DNA from: Holtermannia corniformis
Taxonomy: Eukaryota; Basidiomycota; Tremellomycetes; Holtermanniales
Direction of reading: 5' to 3'
DNA length: 64,000 bases
Assembly: GCA_001599935.1 (NCBI GenBank)
Contig: BCIJ01000004.1
Location: 769,716-833,715 of the forward strand
The stretch's first letter is position 1, and each line of letters starts with the position of its first letter. The notes below the pieces were generated by a model, which searched no databases, had not been told where the DNA came from, and was given only the letters and a program-made list of their open reading frames with translations. Shown here in pieces: positions 28,605-39,518 of this stretch. The translations under genes were made by a program, and so were the position numbers.

Positions 28605-31600
28605 ATGGCCGACAACGGCCAGGCTGCCGTCCCAGCACCGACACCGACACTGGGCGGTGGTGAGAACGCATCGCAGCCTGATGCATCGATAGCAGATCAG
28701 CTTCGGAAGGAGGTCGAGAGCGAGCAGGCTCTGCTGGATGCCCACAAGCGGATCAAGCAGCTCGAGCACCTCGTCGAGGCCGAGAAGGCGGCGCGAGAAG
28801 ACGAACGCAAGAGCAAGGACGAGGCTTGTGGGTCGACCTCGCATCCTTCGAGTGGTACTCATCCTCGTCAGCCTCTTCGACTCTGCAGCTCCGTACACAG
28901 CTTGCATCCCTCCAGTCGTCTGTACACTCGGTCAACTCGGAGCTCAATGTGACACAGACGCGGTTGACGGTCGGTCGACTCTACACGGTGCAGCAGCGAT
29001 GCTGATGCTGCACGTAGCTCATCGACAGCGAGAAGCGAGAGCTGCTCAGTGAAGTGGATCGGATGCGAGAAAGGAGCAACCGGAGCAACCGTATGTGCGT
29101 GACTGGTAGAGACTCGACTGACATGTCGAACAGAGGAACTCTACACTCTGCGTACAAAGGCTTCCGACAACTCGCACAAGGTTGCTACCCTCGAGGCCGA
29201 GCTGCAAGAGTCCAAGATGGCCGAGTCGACCGCCAAGGTGGGTTCATTGCTGATAGCTCATGTGGTGCTCATCGCGAGGCAGTTCAAGGAGTCGATGAAT
29301 GTCCAGGCTCTCGAGATGGCTCGCAAGGACAATCTAGCGTTGGGCAAGGGCCTTGCAGATGCCGGCGAGGAGTTTGCAAAGTTTAGGGCGGCCAAGGTCA
29401 GTACAGCGTGACATCTCGCCGTGCTAACGGCGTATAGCAATCCGAGCTTGTCCGGGTACAACTCGAGCTCGACAATGCCAACCAGCAAGCAGCGAGCAGC
29501 GAGTCGTCTCTCCGATCCCTTCAATCCAGCTATAATGCTCAATCCCAAAGACTTTCCGACGCCCAAGCGACTGTTGGCAACCTCGAGTCGGCCCTGGCTG
29601 AACAAAAGGCCTCTTTCCGATCCGACATGTCGACCCAGCAGAACCTCATCAACGTGTTGGAGCGACGAGCGGATGACGCGCGAGTCCGGGTAGAGGAGAT
29701 GGAGGCCGAGCTGGAGCGGATCGTTGCTCGTCAGACCGAAAAGGAAGAGTCTTTGCGTGATGGCGTCAAGCGGGCAGAGCGAGCGCGCGGCGAGGCCGAG
29801 AAGCGCGTCGAGGAGATGAAGGAGGTCGTCGAGCGTTTGGCCATGGCAGGCGCTCCCGTCGGCATGGTAGGCGGTCAAGAAGAGGGCCAAGAAACGACGG
29901 CATACGGTATCAGCCCGACTGCAGCACTGGCATCACGCATGCAAAAGGCAGGCCGGACATACACAGAGGTATACACCGACTATGTGCGCCTGCAAAACGA
30001 TTTGGTCAAGGAAAAGGCAGAGACGCAGCGACTCGAGGGAGTTTTGACGACCATCCTGGCCGATATCGACGAACGAGTGGGTTGTACGGTGAATCAGGAT
30101 CATGCTGACGGTATAGGTGCCAATCCTCGAGGAGCAGCGAGTAGAGTACCTCCGGATCCAAACGCAAGCGAACAAGCTCGCAGCCGAGCTGTCTGCCGCT
30201 CAGACTGCGCGAGACGCGCACGAGCGCCATGCAAAGTCACTTTCGGCCGCTCAGGATCTGTCGAGCGCCGAGCTCGAGTCGCTGCGGACGCAGACCAGCG
30301 ACCTCTCACGGCAGGTCCAGGCTCTCACACGCGAACTGGCCATCAAGGACGACCCGTCGCTTGCAAGCGTACCGTTCGAGGCGGAGAACCGACCAAACGA
30401 GGGCACAGTCGATGCAGTCATCACCGATCGGCTTGTTGCGTTCCGATCGATTCCTCAGCTTCAAGAGCAGAACCAGCAACTGCTCAAGATCACCCGCGAC
30501 TTGGCTGGTCGGCTCGAGAAGCGCGAGGCGGCGCGCGAGGCGGCTCTGGCGAACGGTGAAGAAGAGGTCGACGAGGCGCTCGAGGAGGCGCACGAGCTTA
30601 TCCTTCGCTTGCGCGATGAGCTGCACGAGGCCCAGACCAAGATGAACACGTATCTGCAAGAGCGCGATATGTTCAGCCGGATGCTCGCGTCGGGCTCGCA
30701 TACCTCGTATGCTGGTCACGGCGTGAACGGCCAATCGGGAGACGCCGATGAGTCGCAGCTCTTGTCGGCGCTGCAGGCCAACTATGACGCGTACAAGCTC
30801 GAGGCTGCAGCAGACATGAAAAAGGCCAAGAGCGAGGTGGCGGCAAAGGACAAGGAGATTGGCGAGGCCCAAGTGGTGTTGGCAAAGGCGAATGCAAAGG
30901 TCGAGTACTTGACCGGTGGGTCGCACTAGTGCTTTGTGAAGCGTGGCTGACGTGATATAGAGCAACAACGGATCGCGCAAGAGGCGGCGGCACTACAGAA
31001 GCGCGAATACTCGGATCTGCAAGCACGGAACCAGCAGCTGCAAAACTCGGTCTCGCGATCCGACATGGAGACGCGCTTTGTGAGTTGGGATACGGGCGCT
31101 GTATGCATTGCTGACGATCATGCCAGACGTCTGAGCAGCTGGCAGAGGCTCGCGCGACGGCCGAGCGATTGCGCAACGAAGCAGCCAACCTCCGAGCCGA
31201 GAAGGAGATGTGGAAGGTTTGTCACACGTTAATCTAGAGCGGCATCGACTGACGCCCGTAGACAATCGAGCTCAGACTGCAAGCCGACGTTGCGGCCGTT
31301 ACGAAAGAACGCGCGCTGCTCCAGCAATCGGCCTCGACGTTGCAGACGCTCGTATCGGAGAATGAAAAGACCAAGTCGGACGCCAAGGTCAAGTTTGAGG
31401 AGCGGATCAATGCGTTGCAAGAGGAGTGGTGAGTGGTTGGTCGGGCGTGGGGTATGAGCTGATTGAAGCAGCAACCAACTACGGACCCAAGCGGCCGAGG
31501 CTCGCGAGGCTGTGCGCGTCGCCGAGGTGTGTACGCTTAGGATCGAGCGCTAAGCTGATCGTACAGACTGCGCAGCGCGAGTTTGACACCAAGCTCGCAA

Positions 31601-33146
31601 CCGCAACCGCCTCGGCCACATCGGCGCGCGAGACGGCCGAACGCGCACTGGCCGACAAGACGTCGGAGCTGGAAAAGGCGATCGAGCAATCGAACAAGTA
31701 CAAGGAGATGGGTCTCAAGTGGCAGCGTGGCGTCTCGGAGCATCGCGGTCTGCTCGAAGCCAGTCGGAAGGAAGTTGAAACCAAGAGTGCGGAAGTGACG
31801 AGCTTGACTGTGGAAGTGGAGCGGTTGACGAGGGAGAAGGCCGAGGGCGAGAGCGGGGTTGAGGGGCTGCAGAAGGAGGTTGAGAGGCTCAAGGTGGAGT
31901 TGGAGGCTGCCAAGACGCAGCCGCAGCCGCAGCCGCAGGTTGTCAGCACCGATTCGCCGGCCATGGTGTGTAGGCTGGGGCCATTGATACAGAGTAGCGA
32001 TTGACGTTGTTCAGACGGTACTGCAGCAGGACCGGGACCGACTCGCCGGCCTACTCTCGGCGGCTCAAACGCAATTGACCGAAGCGCAGAGCCAAGCGAC
32101 GCGAGTAGAGGAAGCGCGCGTCAAGCTCGCCGAGCAAGTCGCGGCTTGGGAGGCGGTCAGTCGTTGGCAAACAGTCTTGGGACAGGCTGATGCGCGTGTG
32201 TAGACGCACGAGGAAAAGGTGCTCAAAGTGAACCGGGGCAACGCACTGCTCAGTAAGCGCAACGACGACCTCAAGGCGCAGATCAAGCAGCTGCAGGATG
32301 CGGCAGAGGCAACGGGACCCTCGCAAGAGATGATCGCGGCCGCGATCGCTGCACGCGAAGCAGAGTTGGCCAAGGTGCACGCCGAAGAGATTGCGCGACT
32401 CAAGACTGCGCAACCCGCGCCGGCGGCTACACCCTCTGACGAAGCTATCAAAGCGGCCGTCGCGGCACGCGAAGCGGAACTGAAAGCAGAGCATGCTGCT
32501 GCCTCGACACCGGCCTTGGCACCGGACACGGACGCGGCGGCCGAGATTGAACGGTTGAAAGCTCTGCTGGCTCAGACGGAGAAATCAAAGACTCAGGCTA
32601 TGAGTCTGCAGCGGACTCGGCTGGATAAATTGACGGCTGAGAATAAGAAGTTGAAGGAGGCTGCGGCGGCGCCGTCTGCTACGTCTGCGGCGGTGGCGAT
32701 ACCGGCAGTGGCTGCGCCTGCGCCTGCGCCTGCGGCTACGAGCGCACGGGGCGGTCCGACGCGCGGGACGGTCCGAGGTCGCGGTGGAGCGGCTGTACGT
32801 GGGACTGTGGTGCGCGGTGGAAGTGTACGGGGACGCGGTGGGACTGCGTCGGCGGTGCTGAATGGTGCGTTTGGTGTTTATCCTATACAGTGGACTGTAC
32901 TGATGATACTACCTACCTACCTACCCACCCACAGCTGTCAACGCCGCTCTGGGCCCTTTACCCATGACGGCCACGCCTACGACGAGTGTGGCAGTGGGGA
33001 ACAAGCGACCTGCCGACGATGAAGCGAGTTCGACTGGTCCCGTCAAGATCTCGCGCGGCGTCAAAAATGCATCTCGAGGCGGCCGGGGCGGTGCTCCCCC
33101 TGGACCTAGCAGCGGTCCCAGTGGTGAAGGCGGTAGTGTGCAGTGA
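28605..33146 (+). CDS. Nuclear pore basket protein, Mlp1/TPR family
   Basis: Long coiled-coil scaffold of the nuclear basket, involved in mRNP quality control and export. ATG 28605; more than a dozen introns of 40-60 nt. Nearly all the protein is heptad coiled coil, rich in Ala/Glu/Lys/Arg. The recognisable family block is SPTAALASRMQKAGRTYTEV then YTDYVRLQNDLVKEKAETQR, LEGVLTTILADIDER and VPILEEQRVEYLR, followed by SIPQLQEQNQQLLKITRDLA. After the last coil comes an Ala/Pro stretch and an RG-rich part (RGGPTRGTVRGRGG), then a short tail with SRGGRGGAPPGP. Estimated length is about 1,300 residues, well below the usual 1,700-2,300, so part of the rod is missing relative to relatives. The RG repeats may bind RNA or be arginine-methylated. 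Small exons in the first kilobase are hard to place. Confidence 0.82.
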
Positions 33147-34681
33147 GCGATTGATGGGATATACGTGTGTGCTGCGTGTCTTTATGAAAAAAACTACCCG
33201 TTTCGGAAATCGTCGATCCGACGGTGCTTGTTCGCATCCAACAACACGCTCGCTCTCGTCGTCGAGTTGGCTGTGCTCTGTACGCTCCGTGCCAGCGTCT
33301 ACGCACCGTACCGTACGAGCTCTGCGTGCTCGGCTCTCGCTCGACTGCACGTCCGAGGTGAATCAAGGTGAGTTCCCAAAGTAGCAAGGCCGAGCGCACA
33401 CTGTGTGTCGAAAGGAGCAGGAAGGCGGTAAACTAAAGAGGAAGGTGTCGGTTGTTTGGTTCGCGAGGGTTGTCAGAGCTGCTCGGCTCGTCGTGCTTGA
33501 CGCTCGCTCGACGCGTGTCGGGTCATGATCCCGGGTTGATGGCGATGGCGATGGCGATCGGTCGCGTCGGCGGGTGCAGGCATGCACACTGCGCGATCGG
33601 TCGCTCTGGACCGTGTCGGCCGGTGCATGCATAGGCTGGACGGATCACATACATGCTGTACGCAGACTCGAACATGCTCGACTGTGGATGCCTAGGTGTC
33701 GTCGGCTGCGCGTGATGGTACAACCTTCGGTTGACGCCTTTGACGCCTGTCCTGCCAGTGTCAGCACCGAACGTGTGTCTTGTGCAGCACTATGCTCAAT
33801 CTGCGCGTCGTGCGTGTTGTGACAGGGGCCGCACCAGAGCTCAGTGCACGTCGTTGCTGATCATGCTTGGACGCGTCGCACAGCCTGCGTTGGATCACCC
33901 AGCTGAGGTCTGATCAGCCGTGCTGCGTGGGCTGGACGAGTGCCCCTTTCGAGGCTGCATTGCTGTCTTTCTTCAGGCTAGGCTGCTGTGCATGACCTTG
34001 CAGCTTGCAGTATGCAGCTTGCTCCATGCTCGCATCAGCCCACGCGCAGAGCCCGCCTCAGACGTTTACGACGAGCCTGCTGGCAGAGGCAGGGGATACC
34101 CCCGGAATATGGCTTGCGCAGTACCGGTCTTCCCATTTGCGTGACCGCCGTCTCGCGGTAGAACCCGCTGCGACTGCACACCGGGTAAACTGCACTCGAT
34201 AGCACACTGCCGTTCCCATCGCCTCGCAGCCGCGGCCCATGCGTCCCGCCTGTGCGTTCCGTATACCTCTGCGCGCCGCTCCGACGCAGCGAGCGGACCC
34301 GCTCACCCTGCGCGTCTGTGCGCAACCAAGCATTGGTTGATCGCCACTTGCTCTCGGAACAAGTCCCTGTCTTCCCACCGCACGTCTCTGTCCACCTCGC
34401 CCATCACCGACGTTGATCCAGCCGGAGGCAGACGTTTACGCAACCCTCGAGAAGACGGAACGATCGACGCGTCGGATTCCAGGTCCCTGCTTTTCCGCCT
34501 GGCCGCGAGGTGGATGGAAGGACGGCGCGGCGCGGGCAGAATCCAGCGCTAGCGCCTTCTGCGCGCTCCGAGCCCAGCGCATCGCAAACATACACACGAC
34601 CCGATGCTGATCCCTCTGCCAGCTTCTCAACGCCCCTACCGAACCCGCCCGCCACCTTCCTGTTAAAGCCGCGAGAACGCA
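33147..34681. other. 1.5-kb gap upstream of the MADS-box gene
   Basis: The longest stretch without a supported gene. Short open frames on both strands show no motif. A ggcgat triplet-like run lies at 33541-33558. The last 400 bases are pyrimidine-rich and probably form the promoter and a long 5' UTR of the MCM1-type gene. Long regulatory regions are common for such regulators. Confidence 0.4.
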
Positions 34682-36159
34682 ATGTCGAGCGGGATCCCTA
34701 TCGATCCCGCGCTGACCTCGCTTACCGAGGGCGCAAACGACCCAGAGGCCGACATGCTCGAGATGGACATGAGCGGCTTTGTTCAGGAATTCGCAAAGCA
34801 CGCTGAAGACGCCGCCGTCAACGACGAGAGCACGCTCGCGAGCCTGCACGCCGGTGGCGACGAGTTGGACAGGAAACGCCCGAGAGACGGTCAGTGGGCT
34901 CGCGCTCGATCGCACGGCTGATGGACGGCTTAGATATGGCGGATCTCAGTTCGGCCCATTTGGATGCGGGGCCGAGCCATGATGTGTCGGTGTTTGACGG
35001 CGCGCCCGATGGAGGGTTCACGACCGTGTTGGAGACGGGCGAGGATGGCGATGAGGATGAGGATGATGACGGTCAGTCGGGCGTGACTGTGCGTCGGTCC
35101 ACTGACGCCCAGCAGATGTACCACCGGGCAAGCGCTCGCGCGTCATCAACCCCGACGGCGTCCCCGGCGGGTTTCAGCTCGCAGACAAGGACGGCGACTC
35201 TGGCCGGCGCAAGATCCGGATCGAGTACATTGGCGACAAGTCGCGGCGGCATATCACGTTTAGCAAGCGCAAAGCGGGCATCATGAAGAAGGCGTACGAG
35301 CTCTCGACGCTCACGGGCACCCAGGTGCTCTTGCTCGTCGTGTCCGAGACCGGTCTGGTCTATACGTTTACGACGGCAAAGCTGCAGCCGCTCGTGACAA
35401 AGGCCGAAGGCAAAAACTTGATTCAGGTAGGTCGGAATGTCAAGCAGGGCAAGGCTGACGGGAGGACAGGCTTGCTTGAACGCGCCGGATGGGATTGGGC
35501 CGGATGGGTTGCCGACGACGGGTCCCGTACCTGCGACGTCGCGAGGCAAGAATGGGAGCGGGTTGGCGATCCGGCCACACAAGCTCACGCCGGCGGCGAC
35601 GGCTCAGCTTGCTGCTTCGGCTCAGTCTGCTCAAGGCTTGCACCCGAACCCTCCGGCGCCGAGCGACAGCGTCTCGCCCGTGCCAGATGTCGCGCCCGGT
35701 CGACCGCGCAAGCGGCTCCCGAGCGGCAAGGGCAAGAAAGCGCAAGCGGCCGCTGCGCAGGCCCAAGAGGCGCCGCCTATGCCTGATGCCCTGCCGACGT
35801 CCGAGCTCGTGCCACCACCGCTCGACCTACACCGCCAAGGCGGGCAATCGCCGCACGTCATCAGCAACCTCCAATCGCCGCTCTCGGCCTCGTTCGGGCA
35901 CCACATGCCACCAGACTACCAGCAGCAAAGCGCGCAGCAGCACGGCTACTACCAGCAGCACGCTGCCGGTCCCGGTCCCGGCGGCCAAGACTACTCGTCG
36001 GGCGGCTACGTGTACCAGCCGCAGCACCAGCAGCAGTTTCTAAACATGCAGCAGCACCAGGCCCAAAACTATGCCAACTTTCAACGGGATCAGCAAGAGC
36101 ACGCGAGGATGGTGCTGCAGCAGCAGCAGCAGGACCGGCAGCGCCTGGGGATCCAGTGA
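34682..36159 (+). CDS. MCM1: MADS-box transcription factor, MCM1/SRF type
   Basis: Nuclear DNA-binding factor for CArG/P-box sites. ATG 34682 starts an acidic N-terminal region (TLASLHAGGDELDRKRPRDG; GEDGDEDEDDD) spread over three exons with small introns. The MADS domain follows at roughly residues 110-170: GRRKIRIEYIGDKSRRHITF, SKRKAGIMKKAYELSTLTGT, QVLLLVVSETGLVYTFTTAK, LQPLVTKAEGKNLIQ. This is the SRF/MCM1 class, not the MEF2/RLM1 class: IEYIxDKxRRHITFSKRKAG and the LV(V)SETGLVYTF part are diagnostic. After a further intron comes a Pro/Ala-rich region with a PGRPRKRLPSGKGKK patch, and a Gln/His-rich activation-like tail (QQQSAQQHGYYQQHAAG) to the stop at 36159. Confidence 0.93.
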
Positions 36160-36249
36160 CGGCTGCGGACGCTGGGTTTGTATAGGGCTTTGTGGATTGG
36201 ACGGATCGAGCGCGCTGTATATCTATCCTATTCATGTACGGTGTTTTTC

Positions 36250-36734
36250 CTAGTCGTCGTCCGACTCTGTCATTGCGCGCTGCTGTCCGAGATGGACCGC
36301 GCCTGGGATCGCTTCGGGACGAGCTGGTGCGCTCAAGGGGAAATGAGAGCGGCCGCGAGACGTCAGCTCCCACCCAGTCGCTAGCGTCGGTAAGCGATCC
36401 AAAGGCCTCGTCAACATCTAGGACGAGGACGATGAGCCAGGCCCGAGTCGTCGACGTCAACAACGTACATTCGACGGTCGATCCATCAGCGCCAGCACCT
36501 CGTCACCCAACAGCTTGAGCGTAGGCTGGATCAAGACCCACTGTCGGGTCTGCTTGAACGCCGCTAGGCTTGTCGGCTGCTACATACGTTTTGGTCTCGT
36601 CAGTCCCGCGAGCCGAGAGGAGAGGAGAGACGGACCTGAAGACGGGATTGGGCACAGACAAAGCCGGCAAAGATGGCTTGGCAGCCTTGTTCGAGCGATG
36701 GCGCTGGCGCTGGCGCTGGGGTCGCGATGGGCAT
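36250..36734 (-). CDS. Small unknown protein, three exons (about 125 aa)
   Basis: Found only by splicing: ATG 36734 (MPIATPAPAPAPSLEQGCQA), then IFAGFVCAQSRLQ to a gtccgt donor. An intron of about 60 nt ends gtagcag. Exon 2 reads PTSLAAFKQTRQWVLIQPTL then KLLGDEVLALMDRPSN. A 51-nt intron (gtacgt...cctag) follows, and exon 3 ends QQRAMTESDDD and a stop at 36250. Both introns have the size and branch-site style of this genome and all three exons stay in frame, which is hard to get by chance. It is convergent with the MADS gene (91 bases between stops). The central amphipathic part looks folded. I do not recognise the family. Confidence 0.5.
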
Positions 36735-37160
36735 GGTTGGTTGATGGGCTGCGAGGCGGGTCGGAGGATACGATGGGATCGGGATCCGAGCACAAAGGAT
36801 GAGAAGAAGTGAAAGGAAAGGAAAGCGTTTGCTGCATCAGTCTACTGGGGGTAGTTGGCTCTGCATTTTACGATTAGATTATGTAGAAGGATGCATAGCG
36901 CATCCATACGTTGGTTAGTGCATCGTGAGGATAGCGGCAAGTCGGCAGGATCAGCTCATGGTGGTTAGTAGAGAGATGTAGTCGGTAGGATGAACATGAC
37001 CGTGTTAGCCGTCTGCTCGACACTGGCTGTAGCCATCCTGCAGATCAACCACCTGTCAGCTGCCGAGCGCCCATCCCAGCGTCGCCGTCGCCGTCGCCGT
37101 CTGCGGGCCGAACGCTGTGAACCGCGCCGGTCGTTCCGCTCAGCGTGTACCCTCGCCTCG
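36735..37160. other. Divergent intergenic region upstream of the CreC-like gene
   Basis: Presumed promoters of both neighbours. The CreC frame is open back to ATG 36990, so that codon is an alternative start. The added residues (Arg-run, no family match) make it less likely. Confidence 0.4.
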
Positions 37161-39507
37161 ATGGCTGCAAACGTTCCGACCAACATGATCCCCGCCATGA
37201 GCGATAGCGTGCCAAGCCAGCCAGAGACGTTCATCGCGCCCGAGGGCGTCTACACCACCGTCGTCGCCAACACCGTCTTCCCTCCGATCCCACAGGCGCC
37301 CGCGGTCCCGCCCAACCCAGGTTCACCGTTTGGACCGATGGCGGCCTCGGGCGGTGGGTTCATGGGTGCCGCTGCGGCCGGGTTGATCATGGGCACCGGC
37401 GGCGGCATGATGATGGCTGGACCAGGCTACGTCCCGAGGGATACACTGATCAACTCGGTCAACGGAGGAGGGAGTACCGTCAAGATGGCGTGGATCACTA
37501 TCGGCTACAAGGCTCGTACAGGCCCTGGTCCTGCTCTCGGCGCTCCCAGTCAAGGGCTACTCGGTACCAGCACCAGCACCAGCACTCAGCAAGCCAACGG
37601 CAAAGAAGCAGCCTACGAACCGTCCATCACCTCGTCCGACTCGACCCCTCCATCGTCCGAAGCAAACACGACGTCTCAGCCCGAACCAACGCTCTCCCCG
37701 CCTGGGGCTGCCAAGAAACTGCCGTTCACAAAGGGCTCGAGCCAGGCGCTGCCAAGACCCAAGAACAACCTGCGGTCGTCAAACTCGACGTTTGTGACGC
37801 GCATGCAGACGTGCGAGAACCTGAGCAAGATGCTCGCAGACAGGGCAAAGGTCGCAGAGCCCGTCAAGTGGGGGTTCTGGAACTATGGTAGGACCGTGTG
37901 CTGGGGCGAAGAGGGCGGCAGGGTCAAGGTGGGTGCGCGCATGGTTGGGCCAGCATGCGCTACGCCTGGCGCAGGAAACGAGCTGACACGGCGTAGGAAC
38001 CGCTCGCACGCGTAACGTTCTCGCATATCCCGACCTGCCTCGCGATCAACCACCTCACGACGACGGCCGATCGCATGGACTTGATCATTGGCTTCCAGAG
38101 CGGTGATATCGTATGGCTTGGTGCGTAGCTAGCGATCCCATGCCCAGAGCTCATTGTGCAGACTTCATCTCGGGCCGGTACAGCCGACTGAACAAGGGTG
38201 TAAGTCGAACGCTCCACCACCGAGCTCACCCTCCCAGGGCATCGTCAACCCCGCTTCAGTCCAGAGCGTCCACTTTGACCCCCGGACGCCAAACCTCTTC
38301 CTCGCAGTCTACACTTGTCCACCACCCACATACTCGACCGATCCCAACCCGAAACCAAGCGCCCTCCCCGAACTGCCTCTGAACGAGAACAGTAGATATA
38401 TCCTCCAATTCAACCTATACGCCGAAGATCCAGCCATCAGCGTATCGCTCGGTACCTATCCCTGGGCTGCTGCGTTTGCTTCGACCGAAGACAAGGGATT
38501 AAGAATCTGGAAGAACGAGGGCGTCGTGGCCGGTGAGGAGAGGGAAAAGGGGAAACCGATCTGGGCGGGTAAGAACCCGGTCGCGGTCTATCAAGTGGTG
38601 GATGCCAAGCCTATCACTGGTATGTTGGGTATCGATCCGGGTCCGAGCTAACGCGCGATAGCAATGGCGTATAGTCCCGATGCGCGCTGGTTGGCGACCG
38701 TATCGGCCGATGGGCTGCTACGCATCGTCGATGCCGTCGAGGAGCGGTCAGTCTGCGCTATAGAGCTATCGGAAGCTAACACTCCATAGCATCCTCGACA
38801 CGTTCCAAGGCTACTTTGGCGGACTCTTATGTGTACGTCGTCGCTGTATCCATGTCGCGCTCACCGCGCATAGGTCGCATGGTCTCCCGACGGTCGATAC
38901 ATTGCCACTGGCGGCCAAGACGACCTGATCACAATCTTCTCGCCACGCGAAGCGCGCATCGTAGCGCGCTGCCAAGGCCACAGTTCGTTCGTGACCTCGC
39001 TCGCGTTCGATCCGAACAAACCCGAGGGCAAGGGCTACCGATTCGGTAGTGTCGGCGAGGACGGTAAACTCATCTTGGTGCGTCGTCGTCAGCCGGCGCG
39101 AGCACAGGTTGACAGACGGATATAGTGGGACTTTTCAACCGCGCTGTTGCATCGGCCACGACATCATCAGGCCAACACGTCGCATCATCGCTTACCGCGC
39201 GGCTCGACCGTCTCGCTCGTCAACCCAGGTCAATCAAGGACGGATCTGTCAACGCCCGCGATCCCTGAAAAAGGTCGATTCCATCCCGCTCCACCACGGA
39301 GTGAAGTCGCGCTCTTACAGCCCGTCGTGGTCCGTCCGTCTGGTCCATGCGTTGCAGCCACTGATGGAACCAACGCAGGTCAAGCCGACAGAGAACACGG
39401 TGCTCATCTCGATCCATATGCTCAACAATGCAATCTTGACAGTCTCACGAACGGGCGTGGTAAAGTTTTGGACGAGGCCGCCGGCTTCGAGGGGACGCAA
39501 GTTGTAG
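37161..39507 (+). CDS. creC: WD-repeat protein of the CreC / WDR20-DMWD family
   Basis: In Aspergillus CreC binds and stabilises the deubiquitinase CreB in carbon catabolite repression; the animal relatives WDR20/DMWD activate USP12/USP46. The start is ATG 37161 ([17 protein letters not shown]). The N-terminal region is Pro/Ser-rich ([15 protein letters not shown]). The family core follows over short exons: [70 protein letters not shown], then WD repeats [40 protein letters not shown] and [15 protein letters not shown]. The last exon runs to [20 protein letters not shown] and the stop at 39507. A deubiquitinase partner is not encoded in this window. Family assignment is firm; the role in repression is inferred from Aspergillus. 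Confidence 0.85.
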
Positions 39508-39518
39508 CATTAGAGCGG

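Noticed and set aside
32916..32932. ctacctacctacccaccc run
   Set aside because: Short pyrimidine/branch-rich run inside the last TPR intron; ordinary polypyrimidine tract rather than a telomere-like repeat.
35861..36463. 200-codon - strand frame
   Set aside because: Mostly antisense to the Gln-rich tail of the MADS gene; low-complexity shadow.
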